Shown here: positions 11,513 through 23,477 of the stretch, one piece after another | Numbering within the stretch: the stretch's first letter is position 1 | Layout: every line of letters starts with the position of its first letter | Source of the DNA: Zizania palustris | Lineage: Eukaryota; Streptophyta; Magnoliopsida; Poales; Poaceae | Assembly (NCBI GenBank): GCA_019279435.1 | Contig: JAAALK010000086.1 | Coordinates: forward strand, 21,249,913 to 21,313,912 | DNA: 64,000 nt | Reading direction: 5' to 3' | The notes under the pieces: generated by a model | Database searches by the model: none | What the model saw: the letters and a program-made list of their open reading frames with translations, nothing else | What the model was told of the DNA's origin: nothing | Made by a program: the position numbers and the translations under genes

Positions 11513-12692
11513 GGGGGAGCTGTTTTAGATGGAAGTGCTTTTGCTAATTGTGCTGAAATTGCATTTATATATTTTGCACATATATGCTTGCTTATAATTC
11601 ATGAAATCATGTCAGCTCAGCTCTTTTTGATTCATCTGGAACATTCATGTGCATGGTGTTTTATTTTCAAAATCAACTCGTGCTCACTGCTTAGTCTTGA
11701 ATCTAGCATGTTTAGGCAGGACTGCTTTAGCTATCTTTTATCTGCTTGATAGCAAGACACAATTCTTTGGATGCCAAAATTGCAACTTGAACAATTGTTC
11801 TCAATTCTCATGGATATTCACAAAGTACCAAACAATTGGTTCACTTGGTTAAAATCAAAAATTCCATGATTTGCATGCTTTAAAAGATCCAGGTGGGTTT
11901 GTTTGTCGCACTACCCTATTCTAGACTGCTTACCATTGCACATTGGTCTGAACTGGAATAGCGTCGTGTTTGCCAAAATCTATGCCTTAAGCTTCTTATG
12001 GCTTTCATGCCTAGGCTTGGCCGGATTGGAAAGTATAAGGTGGACAAACAAATAACCCCTGGCACTAAGAAAAGAACAACAAAATTCATTGATTATCAAG
12101 TTTGCTTTTCAAGCTCCATTTGAACTAGCCTTGTCTGTCTAAGGGTAGAAATTGACTAGCTTTGCGCAGTCCTTGCTCTTACTTGTCTAGTTTCCTTGAC
12201 TAAGTGGTGATGCTTTTCTTTAAAAATGCTCAATCACATGCTTCATCATGCTTTTAGAGAATATTAATTTGAGTTGAGCCCATGATCATTGGTGTTATTG
12301 TTGGCATATTTTTGCTTCATATGTCTTTGCATTTCTGCTCATTTCGAAGCTTTACATCTTTTACTTGCTGCTTGATGTTTGCATTGCCAAAGGGGGAGAA
12401 ATTCCTCAAGGGGGAGTCACTTGCTTCGTTCTCTACCGCAAGGGGTATAATTTCCAAAGGGGGAGAAATCATGACATAAAGGCTTTTTGTTTGCCAAAGG
12501 GGGATAATTTAATTCAGGGGGAGTTTTATTGCCGAAGGGGCTTTTACTCTTTTGAGAAAGGGGGAGGAAAATTCTTCTGTCAAGTGACATGATTTGGCTC
12601 TTCTCTGAGTTTTTATGGTCACTTGTGTGCTGAAGATTTTAAATTTTCTTGAACTTGGATTTGGTTGTCAATGCACTCATCAAGGGGGAGAT
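11513..12692 (+). other. Copia 3' untranslated region with polypurine tracts
   Basis: There is no coding frame of note. Between 12390 and 12692 there are at least six AAGGGGGAG-like tracts. The last one, ending at 12692, directly precedes the LTR and is the likely plus-strand primer tract. Repeated purine tracts in this position are a known Sirevirus trait. Confidence 0.65.
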
Positions 12693-14729
12693 TGAGAAAC
12701 CAAGAGTTGGTTTCAGTGTTTTGTGATGAGTGATTGACAGGCCTTCTACCCTCTGTTCGAAGGGTACCTCTGAAGGGGGTTCGGAGGTTGTTCCTCCGAA
12801 AGGTTTCGAAGGTTGGACCTCCGAAGGGTGTTCGGAGGTGGTGTTACCGAAGAATGTTTGGTGTTTGCTTGCTGCAGCTGTTGCAGCGGAGTGTGCCTGT
12901 CGGAGGGGTCCGGCAGTACACGATGGCTGGGATCGTACCGATGGCTTCGGTACTTTGGGCGGTACACCGGAGGGTGTGCCAGAGGTTGCTAACCCGGAGA
13001 GGTCTCCGGAGTACTGGAAACACTTGTTTGCTTGTCTGTGGTGCGCAGGGACTTCGGAGGCAAAGGTTCGCAGCAGGTGAACCTGGGTCAAGCGGGAGGC
13101 CTGATGCCAGGGGAGCGGGGAGCTCCGTCACGGTGGCTGCGAAGGTGGTCCGGGTCGGTCCTCGGGTCGAGGCATGCCAGGTGAAGACAGAGAGTGCGGA
13201 GGGTGGCTCCGGCTAAAGGTACTCCGAGACAAAGTCCTCGAAGTGAGGCACTTCGAAGGTACTCCGAATGGAGTGACTTCGGAGTTGGATGGATCAAGTC
13301 CTCTGCAGAGGCAAGGTGTTCGAAGTGTGCTCCGGAGGGAGACATTCGAAGGTACCCGACGAAGGTCTCAGAAGTCGAGGTGCATCGAAGGCATGGTCCG
13401 GGTGAGGCTCGTCGAGGAGTGTGCTCGGGGAGAGGCACTGCGACGAAGGGCTCATGGAATGCTTCATGCGGAGGACTTGGACGAAGGAGGGACTTCGAAG
13501 GGTGGTACTCCGAAGGTGGGGCTTCGGAGGGTGGAAGGCTTCGGAGCAAGGCTAGCTCCGGAGCAAGGTTGACTTGAGGTGCTTCGGCCTGCATGGCTTC
13601 GGTACACGGACTGACGGAGTTCGAGCTGGGAGTAGCTGCGAAGCCGTGGTGGTCCACTCCGGAGGTGTTGGTGCGAAGGCCCAAGGGCTTTGACGGCTTC
13701 GGCTCAAAACCGTCAGTGTATCGGAGACTGACTTCGGTGGAGCGAAGGCCATCTGGCTTCAGGCTTCTCACCGAAGCTACCGCACCCTCGCGTGCGAAGG
13801 GAGGATTCCAGAAGGTCAAAGACTGCAAAGGCTGACACTGTCTGTTCTGTAAAAGGCTGACACTGTCCCCTCTGCAAAGCTGACAGAGAAGCCTCCAGAA
13901 TAAAGGTGGACTACCTTTTGTACCCCTTAGTTCTGTAGAGTCAAATCTTTTGTAAACCCTAGGGGTAGTGTAGTCATTTCCTTTGGGTGAACTGTGGGCT
14001 ATAAATATGGGGGCTCGGTAGGTAACATTTAACACTTTGAGCATTTACTGTTGAGCTCCTGTAGTCACATACCTCGCTATATTTCATCCAGAGTTCAATT
14101 CATTTTGTGTTCCTTGTTCAAGCGGCGAAGCCCTGCTTCTGTGTGCTTTTTGCTTGAGCTCGCATTACATACCTCGCTAGTATAGTGCACCGAAGCCTGT
14201 TTAGGTGAAGGGTGTTTTGTGCGAAGTGTGTTTTTCAGTGTGCTGTCGCTCTGTGTAACTTGAGGCCAGACCTCACAGCTTACTAGCGAAGCCCTGATCG
14301 AGGCCCGTTTTGCTTCTTGTGTCGAAGCCCTTAGCGTAGTCCGTTTGTGTGCGTGTAGACCTTCGTGTACGAAGCCCAACACCAGTTGCTGCCGCCAAGT
14401 ACTTGGTCGAAGTCCTCAGAGGGCTGTCCACTCTTGCGAAGGGTGAAGTGCGAAGCCTGCTCGAAGCACCTCGTGTGCGGAGCCTGCACTGACTTAGCAG
14501 AGTAGATTTCCGAGGGTTGTAAGTGGAGCGAAGTCTTCTTGGCTTCGAACTTTTGCTCCTGCGAAGCCTGTGTTCGGAGCTGTCGAAGTACCTCCGAACC
14601 AGACCTTCGAAGGTAGTGTTCGAAGCCTGTTCCGCAGAAGACAGAACTGAAACCGAAGGCTAAATTTTTAGCCCGAAATTTTAAAAGCTCCCATTCACCC
14701 CCCCTCTGGTCGCCGTTTCCGGTCCAACA
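12693..14729 (+). repeat. Copia 3' LTR, about 2.04 kb, with a TTCGAAG/TCCGAAG-rich body
   Basis: It starts TGAGAAACCAAGAG just after the polypurine tract and ends CCGGTCCAACA, giving TG...CA termini. The body, about 12760-14660, is packed with degenerate copies of TTCGAAG, TCCGAAGG and TTCGGAGG. A TATAAAT at about 14002 with downstream sequence would fit the LTR core promoter. Boundaries rest on the polypurine tract and the termini only, because the 5' LTR is not available for comparison. Confidence 0.65.
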
Positions 14730-14834
14730 GCCTTTATCACACAAAAGGGGTTCGCTGAGCACAATGATTGTCTGAACACCTGCATGCTTCAAATTTGCGC
14801 ATCTTATCATCAAAGTTTTTAGAGATTTTTTTTT

Positions 14835-15815
14835 TACGTATCCTGACGAGCCGGATCCTGGAATCTGCGATGTGGCCACCTTCGGCTCTTTTAACGATAC
14901 TTCACACTCGGAGGCTTGAAATTCTGTCTTATTTAAAGTCCTTAGACTCTTGTACGGATCCTAACAAGCCGGAGCCTGGAATCCGTAGGTTGGCCACCTT
15001 CGGCTCTTTTTCAGACACTTCGCACCCGGAGGTTTGAAAGTCTGTTTATTTAAAGTCCTTAGACTCTTCTACGGATCCTAACAAGTCGGAGCCTGGAATC
15101 CGTAGGTTAGCCACCTTCGGCTCTTTTTCAGACACTTCGCACCCGGAGGCTTGAAATTCTGTCTTATTTAAAGTCCTTAGACTCTTCTACGGATCCTAAC
15201 AAGCCGGAGCCTGGAATCCGTAGGTTGGCCACCTTCGGCTCTTTTTCAGACACTTCGCACCCGGAGGTTTGAAAGTCTGTTTATTTAAAGTCCTTAGACT
15301 CTTCTACAGATCCTAACAAGCCGGAGCCTGGAATGAGTAGGTTGGCCACCTTCGGCTCTTTTTCAGACACTTCGCACCCGGAGGTTTGAAAGTCTGTTTT
15401 ATTTAAAGTCCTTAGACTCTTCTACGGATCCTAACAAGCCGGAGCCTGGAATCCGTAGGTTGGCCACCTTCGGCTCTTTTTCAGACACTTCGCACCCGGA
15501 GGTTTGAAAGTCTGTTTATTTAAAGTCCTTAGACTCTTCTACGGATCCTAACAAGCCGGAGCCTGGAATCCGTAGGTTGGCCACCTTCGTCTCTTTTTCA
15601 GACACTTCGCACCCGGAGGTTTGAAAGTCTGTTTATTTAAAGTCCTTAGACTCTTCTACGGATCCTAACAAGCCGGAGCCTGGAATCCGTAGGTTGGCCA
15701 CCTTCGGCTCTTTTTCAGACACTTCGCACCCGGAGGTTTGAAAGTCTATTTTATTTAAAGTCCTTAGACTCTTCTACGGATCCTAACAAGTCGGAGCCTG
15801 GAATCCGTAGGTTGC
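14835..15815 (-). repeat. Tandem array, about 8 units of 117-118 bp
   Basis: GGATCC (or AGATCC in one unit) recurs at 14956, 15073, 15191, about 15308, 15426, 15543, 15660 and 15778, giving spacings of 117 or 118 bp. A more diverged unit lies at the left. Each unit contains GGAGCCTGGAATCC, TTGGCCACCTTCGGCTC and CACTTCGCACCCGGAGG. The array sits in the 3' untranslated region of the gypsy element, downstream of pol. It has no spacers, so it is not a CRISPR. Confidence 0.9.
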
Positions 15816-16001
15816 GGAGCCGCTGAACCAACGGTTCGCAGTAGCCCCTTGGGTCTTTGCGAAAAATGCTTGGCTCTACTAGCATCACCGACCTCCTAAT
15901 GCGTCCATCAGGAGGAGGGGATGTTCGAAAGTCAAGGCAAGTTTCAACCCTTATCTATATTCATGGACAAAAGAAGTGCTACAAGTGATTACAAGGAATT
16001 C

Positions 16002-19000
16002 TTAAGCGTAATATCGCTTAAGGTGCTCCGCATGCCATGCATGTTTCAACTCTTCCCCTTCTAAATTAGCTAATTTAAACGATCCGGGGCGTCCTGAGCG
16101 TAAGATAACATATGGTCCTTCCCATTTGTTTCCTAGCTTCCCCGGTGCTATTACACTTCGCAATACTAGATGACCTGGTTTTAACTCATTTAATCTGACT
16201 TTCGGGTCATACCACGTTTTTGTGTGCTCTTGGTATTTAGTTAGGTTGGCGACAACTTGAAGCCTTGTCTCTTCTGACAAATCTATTGAAGCACTCCGAT
16301 CACCTTCGTCTCCGTGCTGAATTACGCGAAGCGACTCCCCTTTGAGCTCCGTAGAGGTCATGGCTTCGTCTCCGAAGAGCAATCTGAATGGCGTGAAACC
16401 TGTTGATCTAGTTTGAGTGGTTCAGATGGACCATAAAATTTTAGGTAGCTCTTCGACCCATAGGCCCTTGGCCAGTCCTACAATTCGGCGATTTAGCCCA
16501 GAGAGGATGTTCCCGTTGGCTCGTTCGACGGCCCCGTTGGATTGCGGATGTCGCACTGCTGCGAAGCATAGCTTAATGCCTAGTTCTTCACAAAATGTTT
16601 GAAAGGTATCAGCTTCGAACTGGGTTCCATTATCCACCGTTAATTCTCTGGGGACCCCGAACCTGCAAATAATATTTTGCCAGAAGAATCTTTGCATGTT
16701 CTTCGAGGTGATAGCTGTTAGTGGCTCCGCTTCCACCCATTTTGAGAAGTATTCGATTGCTACCACCGCAAATTTCAACCCGCCTTTCGCTGGTGGGAAA
16801 GGGCCTATGAGGTCCATGCCCCATCTAGCCATTGGCCATACCGGGGCAATAACTTGAAGCTGAGCTGGCGGGCGATGGCTCCGTCTGCCCATCCATTGGC
16901 AGCCTTGGCATGCTCGAACCAGGTCTTCTGCGTCTCTAACGATTGTTGGCCAGTAAAACCCTTGCCGGAGCGTCTTGCCTGCTAGTGCTCGAGGGGCTAG
17001 ATGACCTCCGCACAGCCCTTCGTGGATGCCTCGAAGTATGTCTTGACCTTCAGGCTGGGAGATGCATCGAAGCAATGGTGAGCATACTCCGGCTTTGTAC
17101 AACACTTCCCCAATAAGTTTGTAATTTCGAGCTCTTGATTGCAATCTTCGAGCTTCTGGGCCTTCCGGAGGGTCATTGCTACTTTGCAACATAGTTATTA
17201 TCGGAGCTCGCCAATCCGTAGTTGGAATGCACATTACTTCTGATGAGGGTATTTGGTCAGCTGCTGGCTGCTCTAATTCTTCATAGAAAGCGCCCTCCGG
17301 GAGGTCTACTGCTCCTGCTGCAGCCTTTGCAAGAATATCTGCAAGTTGATTATCTGCCCGAGGTATGCTTCGAACTGTAAACCCTTTGAATGCTACTTCG
17401 GTCTTGCGGATTTCTTGAAGGTATTGTGCGAGATGTGGGTTTTTTGCTTGGAAGCTTTTGTCAATATGCCCCGCGACGACTTGGGAATCTGTTTTGATCA
17501 CTATTCTTGTAGCTCCGAGTGCTTTAGCCTTCCGGAGGCCTAGCAAGATTCCTTCATATTCGGCAATGTTATTAGTGGTTCGGAAGTTGAGTCTTGCGGA
17601 ATACATTGCCTTTTGCCCTGATGGTGACAGGATGACTGCCCCTGCCCCGGCACCTGATGCTTGATAGGCTCCGTCGGAGAATATTGTCCAGAAACCGTCG
17701 GAGGGTTCTTCCGGGGTCCATACTGCAGATGGAGTCCACTCTGCTACGAAATCTGCTATAATTTGAGATTTAACAGCCGTCCTCGCTGTGAAGGAGATTT
17801 CGAAGGGTGCCAGCTCGACTGCCCATTTTCCAACCCTGCCTGTGGAATCTTTGTTTCGGAGCATATCTCCAAGAGGATACGATGTAGGGACGATGAGGTT
17901 ATGCGCCAAGAAATAATGTCTTAGCTTCCGCGAGGCCATTACTAGGGCATAAGCAAATTTTTCGAGCTCGGAGTATCTGATCTTGGCTCCGGATAATGCC
18001 TCCGACACAAAATAAATTGGGTTTTGTACCAGCTTCTCTTTAAGCTCGACTTCTCGGACCAGCACTGCGCTTACTGTTGAACCTGTTGCTGCAAGGTATA
18101 AAAGCAATGTTTCCCCTGGAAGGGGAACAGTTAAGGTTGATAATGTTCCGAGGTATGCTTTTATTTCTTCGAAGCTTTTCTGGCACTCCGGCATCCAGCT
18201 GAAGCTTTCGGAGCCCTTAAGCGCCTTAAAAATTGGGAGGCTTCGCTCTGCCGATCTAGACAGGAACCTGCTGAGTGCTGCTAGCCTTCCTGCTAGTTTC
18301 TGTACTTGCTTCAAATTCTCGGGTGGAGCCATTCTTTGCAGCGCACTTATTTGTGTTGGGCTGGCTTCGATCCCCCTGCTCGAAACTAAGTACCCTAGCA
18401 GCTTCCCTGCTTGTGCCCCGAATATACATTTTTCGGGGTTGAGGCGTACTCCACATGCTCGGAGGCTCTCGAAAGTTTTAGCTAAATCTAGGCTATGCTG
18501 GTGCTTTTGAGCACTTTTTATTACAATATCGTCCATGTATGCCTCGACATTACGGCCTATCTGATGACCTAAAGCCTTAGCTATTAAGCGAGAAAATGTG
18601 GCTCCGGCATTCCGCAAACCAAAAGGCATTCTTACATAGCAGAATACTCCAGAAAGAGTTATAAAGCTTGTTTTTGTTTCGTCTTCGCGCTTCAGCCACA
18701 CTTGATGGTACCCGGAATAGGCGTCAAGGAAGCTTAATAATTCGGAGCCGGCTGTGGAATCTATTAATTGATCTATTCGGGGCATTGGGTAGGGGTCTCG
18801 CGGGCATGCTTTATTTAATGAGGTGAAGTCGATACACATGCGCCATTTGCTCGAGTCCTTTTTTCTTACAAAAACAGGGTTGGCCAACCACTCAGTATGG
18901 GCCACCTCCCTGATAATGCCAGCTTTTAACAATTTTTCTACTTCGGCCTTGGCTAAGCTTGCTCTTTCTGCTGATAGCTTTCGGAGCCCCTGGCGCACCG

Positions 19001-21348
19001 GCTTGGCCTTCGGGTTGACGAGCAGACTATGCTCGATGATGCTTCGGTCGACCCCAGTGATGTCTTCGTCGGTCCAAGCAAATATGTCTAGATTTTTCTT
19101 GACGACTTCTTCTAACGAGGTGGTTATTTCTGGAGATAGCCCCTTGCCAAATTTCACTGGGTACTCTTTGCCGTCTTCTGAGATTATTCTTGTCTCGACA
19201 TCACCCTCCGGGCTTGGCTTAAGCGAAGATCCCTTCGGAGGGCTCAATGCCTCCGGTACTTCCTTGGCGCTTTTCTCCACATTATGCACTTGTCGGGGGT
19301 CCAATGGCTGCCCATGGCCATACTCTGTCCTTCTGGCTACAGCTTGGTCTCCTAAAATGGTGAGCACCCCACCTTGCGTGGGCATTTTGAGACAAAGGTA
19401 ATTGTGATGTGCTATAACCCCGAACTGGTTCAACATCCCTCGACCGAAGATAGCATTGTAAGCGTAAGGGGCATCCACCACATCGAAGATCACCTCTTCT
19501 ACTCGGGCCAGCGGCCCCTCTCCGAAGGCAACCTCGAGGCCTATTTGGCCGAGGGCATCGAGAGGCGGTCCTGAGAACCCTTGAAGCGGCCGGGCTGCTG
19601 GGAGTAGATGCTTCCGAGGTATGCACATCTGGTCGAAGGCTTGGACGAAGAGTATGTCTGCGGAGCTTCCGCCGTCTACCAGGATCCTCCGAACATCTGC
19701 CCCTGCTATATCGGCAGAGATGACTAATGGGTCAGCATGGGGAAACTTCACCCCTACCGCATCGTTGGCTGTGAACGAGATGGGCACACGGGACCATTCT
19801 GGCATCGCTTCAGCGGAACTTGAAGTCCCAATGTGCCCGACCTCGCGGACGTACTCGCGGTGCTGTCTCTTGGACATGCTGCCGAGGGTCCCCCCTCCGG
19901 AGATGGGCAGGACCACTCTCTTGCCGCGGTCTTGCGGATCTTCTTGCTTTGGTGGTGGCATAATACTGGCCACCGGTAGTCGTATGGGGGCTTCGAGGGC
20001 ACCAGCTCGGGCCACAGCTTGAACAGGCTCCGATCTTGCCGTCGGTGGAGCTCGATCCGAAGTACCTCGCCTGGTATTTCGCTCAAGGTATTCACCTCGA
20101 AGGGTTAACACTGTCTTGCAGTCCTTCGTGTCATGGCTTCTATTGTCGCCATGCACGCAACAAAAATGACTCTGACGCCTACCAGGCATCCTTTCTTGAG
20201 GCCCTGGTGGCCCAGCCTTGAAACTTTTTACCTGCTGGAAATTGGCAGGTGCCTTCGAAGCTGAAGGTGTAATGTTTAGCACTTCCGAGCGGAAATGCTT
20301 CTTCCCTCGCCTGTATTCGCTGGGGCGGTTGTCTTGTGGAGGTTGCGGTGTAGCGGCGGCTTCTAGCTCCCTTTTGACTTCCCGGAGGGTGGGTAGTGTT
20401 GCTTCGACTCGCCGCAGACATCCTTCCTCTGCCTTGGCATACTGTTCGAAGTATGCCATGAGCTGTGCCACAGACGTTACCGGCTTCCGATGGAGTTTGC
20501 TGAGGAGGTCGGGGTTCAGCACCCCTTCGCGGGCAACATCAACTACTGAGGAGGTAGAGAGGCCCTTGATTTGTGACTTGGTGTGGGCGAAGCGTGTGAA
20601 GTACTCCCGGAGGGTTTCTCCCACCCGCTGCTTCACCTGAAACAAACTTCCTGTGGACATTGGGGCCACGAAGGTACCTTGGAAGTTGCTCACGAATTTC
20701 TTTTTGAGCTGCTCCCATGAACTGATCGATCCTGGCTTTAAGGACCAGAACCAGCGGAGCGCCACACCTTCGAGAGCGAGGGGGAAGCATTTTGCCATGG
20801 TGCTTCGCACCCCTCCGCTTGCTTCTATAGCCAGGGCGTAAAAGCGGGCGAATTCTCCGGGGTCCGACCCCCCCGGAGTATTTGTGCAGCTTCGAGGCCT
20901 TGAACTTGGGGTCGAAAGGCACTCTCTGTAGATCAGGGTGTGATGGAGACTCATTATCGAAGGAGGCATTCTCGGCCTCCTCTTGGACTTGTATAACTTC
21001 TGGGGGATTGCGGGCTCCATCGTCTTGAGGCCCCCTTGGAGTTTCGGTGGAAGCTTGAGTGCGGAGGCGATCGGCGGCCTCTTGCCTCCATCTGGATACC
21101 TCCTCCTGAAGCCTGGCTAGCTGCGTAGCCTCGGTTTCGGGAGGGCCTTCGTCTTCGTCGGAGGGTACTTCTGGATCCCGGCTTGCTGCGTAGTCAGTCT
21201 GAAGCGTTGTAGGAGGAGGCAGAGGGCCTCGGGGCGCTCGACGCCCAGTGGCCTCTGCAGGAATCGCCGGATTAGCCGAGGGTCCGGCTCCGTTGGTCCG
21301 AGGGGACCTTCGAAGGGGACCCGAAGCTTGACCACGCTTCGGAGGCAT
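16002..21348 (-). pseudogene. Gypsy gag-pol polyprotein, one frameshift and one premature stop
   Basis: The gag frame opens at 21348 (MPPKRGQASGPLRRS). A seven-C run at 20868-20874 marks a frame change into the long frame that stays open to 16422. That frame holds the rest of gag (WEQLKKKFVSNFQGTF), a Cys/His knuckle-like HFCCVHGDNRSHDTKDC, protease VDGGSSADILF and RT with WRMCIDFTSLNKACPRDPYP and YMDDIVIK (about 18519-18540). Then follow two RNase-H-like regions and integrase with an HHCC-type zinc region, DNGTQFEA and QSNGAVERAN. A TGA at 16422 interrupts integrase where related elements have an arginine codon. After it the same frame continues to 16002 with the integrase C-terminal part (TGFTPFRLLFGDEAM through HAWHAEHLKRYYA). 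With only two lesions the copy is fairly recent but not autonomous as written. Confidence 0.9.
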
Positions 21349-21555
21349 GGCTAGCCGTTGAGATGTCTTGGAGATGGAGGACTTCGAACGACTCGAGGGG
21401 TCGAGGGAAGGTCTTCGAGCTGCACTAAGAAGCCCTCAACTGAAGGGTGCGCGAAGTCTTGGGACTCCGAGGCTCCCTCCGTAAGTGCTCTTCGGAGTGC
21501 AGTCAGTGGTAGAGAACAAGCTTTTAGAACTTGGATCCCCACGGACGGCGCCAAC

Positions 21556-22052
21556 TGTTGGCGTAAAAGTTACACCAACAGGTTCTCGGTAATCAAGAAC
21601 GAACAAACAAGAGGTTTGCGCTTTAGGACTAACTCGAGCCTCCGTAAAGGATAATAGCTCAGGTGGTCCGAATGTGTGTGTTTGAACAACTAGTTCTGGA
21701 TCCCGCTTACAAGGTACAATGGGGGGTATTTATAGGGAAAAAGGCATAAGGAAAAGACCTATTTACCCCTATATTACAACTGACATAATAGAAACTATCT
21801 AGTATTATAAACAAGGTTATACACGGTAAAGTGCTGCAGGGTAGATGGATAAGCTGAACATCCAATCAATCATGTCTTCCTGCTTCGAGGCCTCCTGCTT
21901 CCCTTCGGAGGGTTCTCTATGACTTCGCGCCGTGGCAGTCTTCGGCCGTGTCGACGTATGCTCCGAACAACAGTCCGCCACCTTCGGGATCTTCACTGAG
22001 CCCACGGAGGGTTAGTCTTTAAGTCTTGGAAATAGAGTAATTTCCCCCAACA
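21556..22052 (-). repeat. Gypsy 5' LTR, 497 bp
   Basis: On the plus strand it runs from TGTTGGCG to CCCCCAACA, giving inverted TG...CA ends. Immediately inside, at 21537-21555, the minus strand reads GTTGGCGCCGTCCGTGGGG, the position and style of a primer-binding site in grass gypsy elements; I do not assign the tRNA. No second LTR is available to confirm the outer edge, and LTR-like sequence continues to about 22352. Confidence 0.65.
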
Positions 22053-22352
22053 ACAACCGACTAAGAAGATACTGTTTAATATTCTATATAGGAGTAAAAA
22101 GGTAAAAGACTAATTTAATCATAGAAGATAAATCTTCTATCCTCTCTAGCAACATCCTTTCGGGTAGAAAGGCTTCGGGAGGCTTCTTCACGCCAAAGTC
22201 TTGACGGAGGTCTCCGCTGTACAGTACTCCGAATACAGCAGAACCCTGATGTTTTTAGGATCTTCGAAGATCAGAGCTTCTGACATTGTTTCTTCTGCTT
22301 GTATCTACAAGAAAATGTCCTTGACCTCTGGAGGATGAAATATTTTCCCCAA
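22053..22352 (-). repeat. Possible fragment of a related LTR
   Basis: The stretch echoes the distal half of the adjacent LTR: a CTTCGGGAGGCTTCTTC segment, TCCGAATACAGCAG compared with TCCGAACAACAG, and an ATTTTCCCC near the end. It may be the true outer part of a longer LTR or an older related copy. Evidence is weak. Confidence 0.3.
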
Positions 22353-23118
22353 AAAATAGTTTATAGTTATTTAATATCCCAAAATATTTGTAGAAATATA
22401 AGATATTAAAAGTAAGAGAGAAAAAAGTAGAAAAATGATAAATGCTATTTTATTTCTTATGGGTAGCCCTTAACTATATGAACTGTTTTTGTATTTAATG
22501 TTATAAAAACTAATTTCATAATGTATATGAACGACCTATATAATATATTTAATATATAAGTTTCTTAAGCATCGTTCACTAAGACAGCAAGGCTGTTTCA
22601 TACTTTCATTGGGCGGCCATTCGACCCTTCTCGTACGTGTATGATGTGAAGATCTCGATTCTCGAGTGCAAAAGCACCAAGGCCGCTACTCCGTTTGCTG
22701 TCTTGGATCAGATTAGATACAGGTACGCAACTTCACGCAACCAACCAAGCGAGCAGAGTAGTGAGCACCTGGCCTCAGCTCGTCTGATAACTGAGGCCCT
22801 CGTCTACAGGCGCCACCGACAGCCTCGGCGTTTCGCCGGAGGAAAGGACAGGTCCCGACGTACCGCCGCCGCCGCCGTGGCCACGAAGGCGCGCACTCCT
22901 GACTCCTGAGTCCTCAACACCCGATGGGCCACACCGGCTGTTGAGATGTAAGCTGTGTCGCGAGTGAACGGTGCCGTCTGTTGGTACTACAGTAGGTTGT
23001 ATACTACTGGTAGGTGGTAGCACTAGACTGTTTCGCACTAATGACTCGTAGGTTTGCGGGCTCAGTGAGTAATTGAGTTTTTTTCCTTTTGGCTGGTGTC
23101 TCAATGAACACCGTCTAA
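22353..23118. other. Intergenic; short coding-like stretch near 22620-22735
   Basis: An open plus-strand stretch around 22637 (MYDVKISILECKSTKAATPF) has a more gene-like codon pattern than its surroundings and ends near a GTACGC donor-like site. I cannot assign a family. The rest is featureless. Confidence 0.25.
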
Positions 23119-23477
23119 TGCTATTTATAGTGATGAGTTTCATAACACTGTTTTTTTAAAGATCATATTAGCTTTACAAACTGAATGAAATACCTTTTCT
23201 CAATGGAGAGTTCTATTTCACAGTTTCCTAGGCTAACCAGTTTAATTAAATGCAACTAGTTCTCATGAAATACACTCTCTCTAATGAAACGATTTGACTC
23301 TCAGTAGATATTTTATTTCGTTTCATTCGTCTTGAAAACGGATTAGCACCATGTCATGGTGATGACACTACTTCCTTCTCTTTCCTCATTAATTGAATGA
23401 CATGTCAGCAAAAAATCTGATGTGACATGGTAATTAATATCATAAAACACCTCACGAAACTTCTATTGTGAATAGCC
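23119..23477 (-). mobile_element. Tourist-like MITE, GGCTATT family, copy 1
   Basis: The ends TGCTATTTATAG and GTGAATAGCC are flanked by TAA on each side (23116-23118, 23478-23480). The interior shares TCATGGTGATGACACTA and CTCATTAATTGAATGACAT with the copies at 34517-34859 and 52245-52584. Confidence 0.75.

Larger units (their letters stand above)
10271..14729 (+). mobile_element. 3' half of a Sirevirus-type Ty1/copia retrotransposon
   Basis: The element enters from the gap inside reverse transcriptase and continues through RNase H. It then runs through a 1.2-kb untranslated region rich in AAGGGGGAG tracts and a polypurine tract next to a roughly 2-kb 3' LTR. The KEFRSMIGSLLYLTATRPDI and DRKSTSGTCHFLG segments and the purine-rich tail are typical of the Sirevirus lineage. 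The 5' part, if present, is hidden in the gap. No env-like frame is visible in the 3' untranslated region. Confidence 0.8.
14730..22052 (-). mobile_element. Tat-lineage Ty3/gypsy retrotransposon lacking a visible 3' LTR
   Basis: In transcription order (minus): 5' LTR 22052-21556, gag-pol 21348-16002, then a 3' region with a tandem array. The polyprotein order is gag, protease, RT, RNase H, a second RNase-H-like domain (FSDGAYQASGAGAGAV) and integrase, as in Tat-type elements. No sequence matching the 5' LTR exists between 14730 and 16002; the element meets the end of the copia LTR at 14729. The simplest explanation is that the copia element inserted into the gypsy 3' region and the rest lies beyond the copia 5' LTR, in or past the gap. 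Confidence 0.8.

Noticed and set aside
14835..15815. CRISPR-like array
   Set aside because: The whole 117/118-bp unit repeats with no unique spacers, it lies inside a plant gypsy element, and the genome is eukaryotic.
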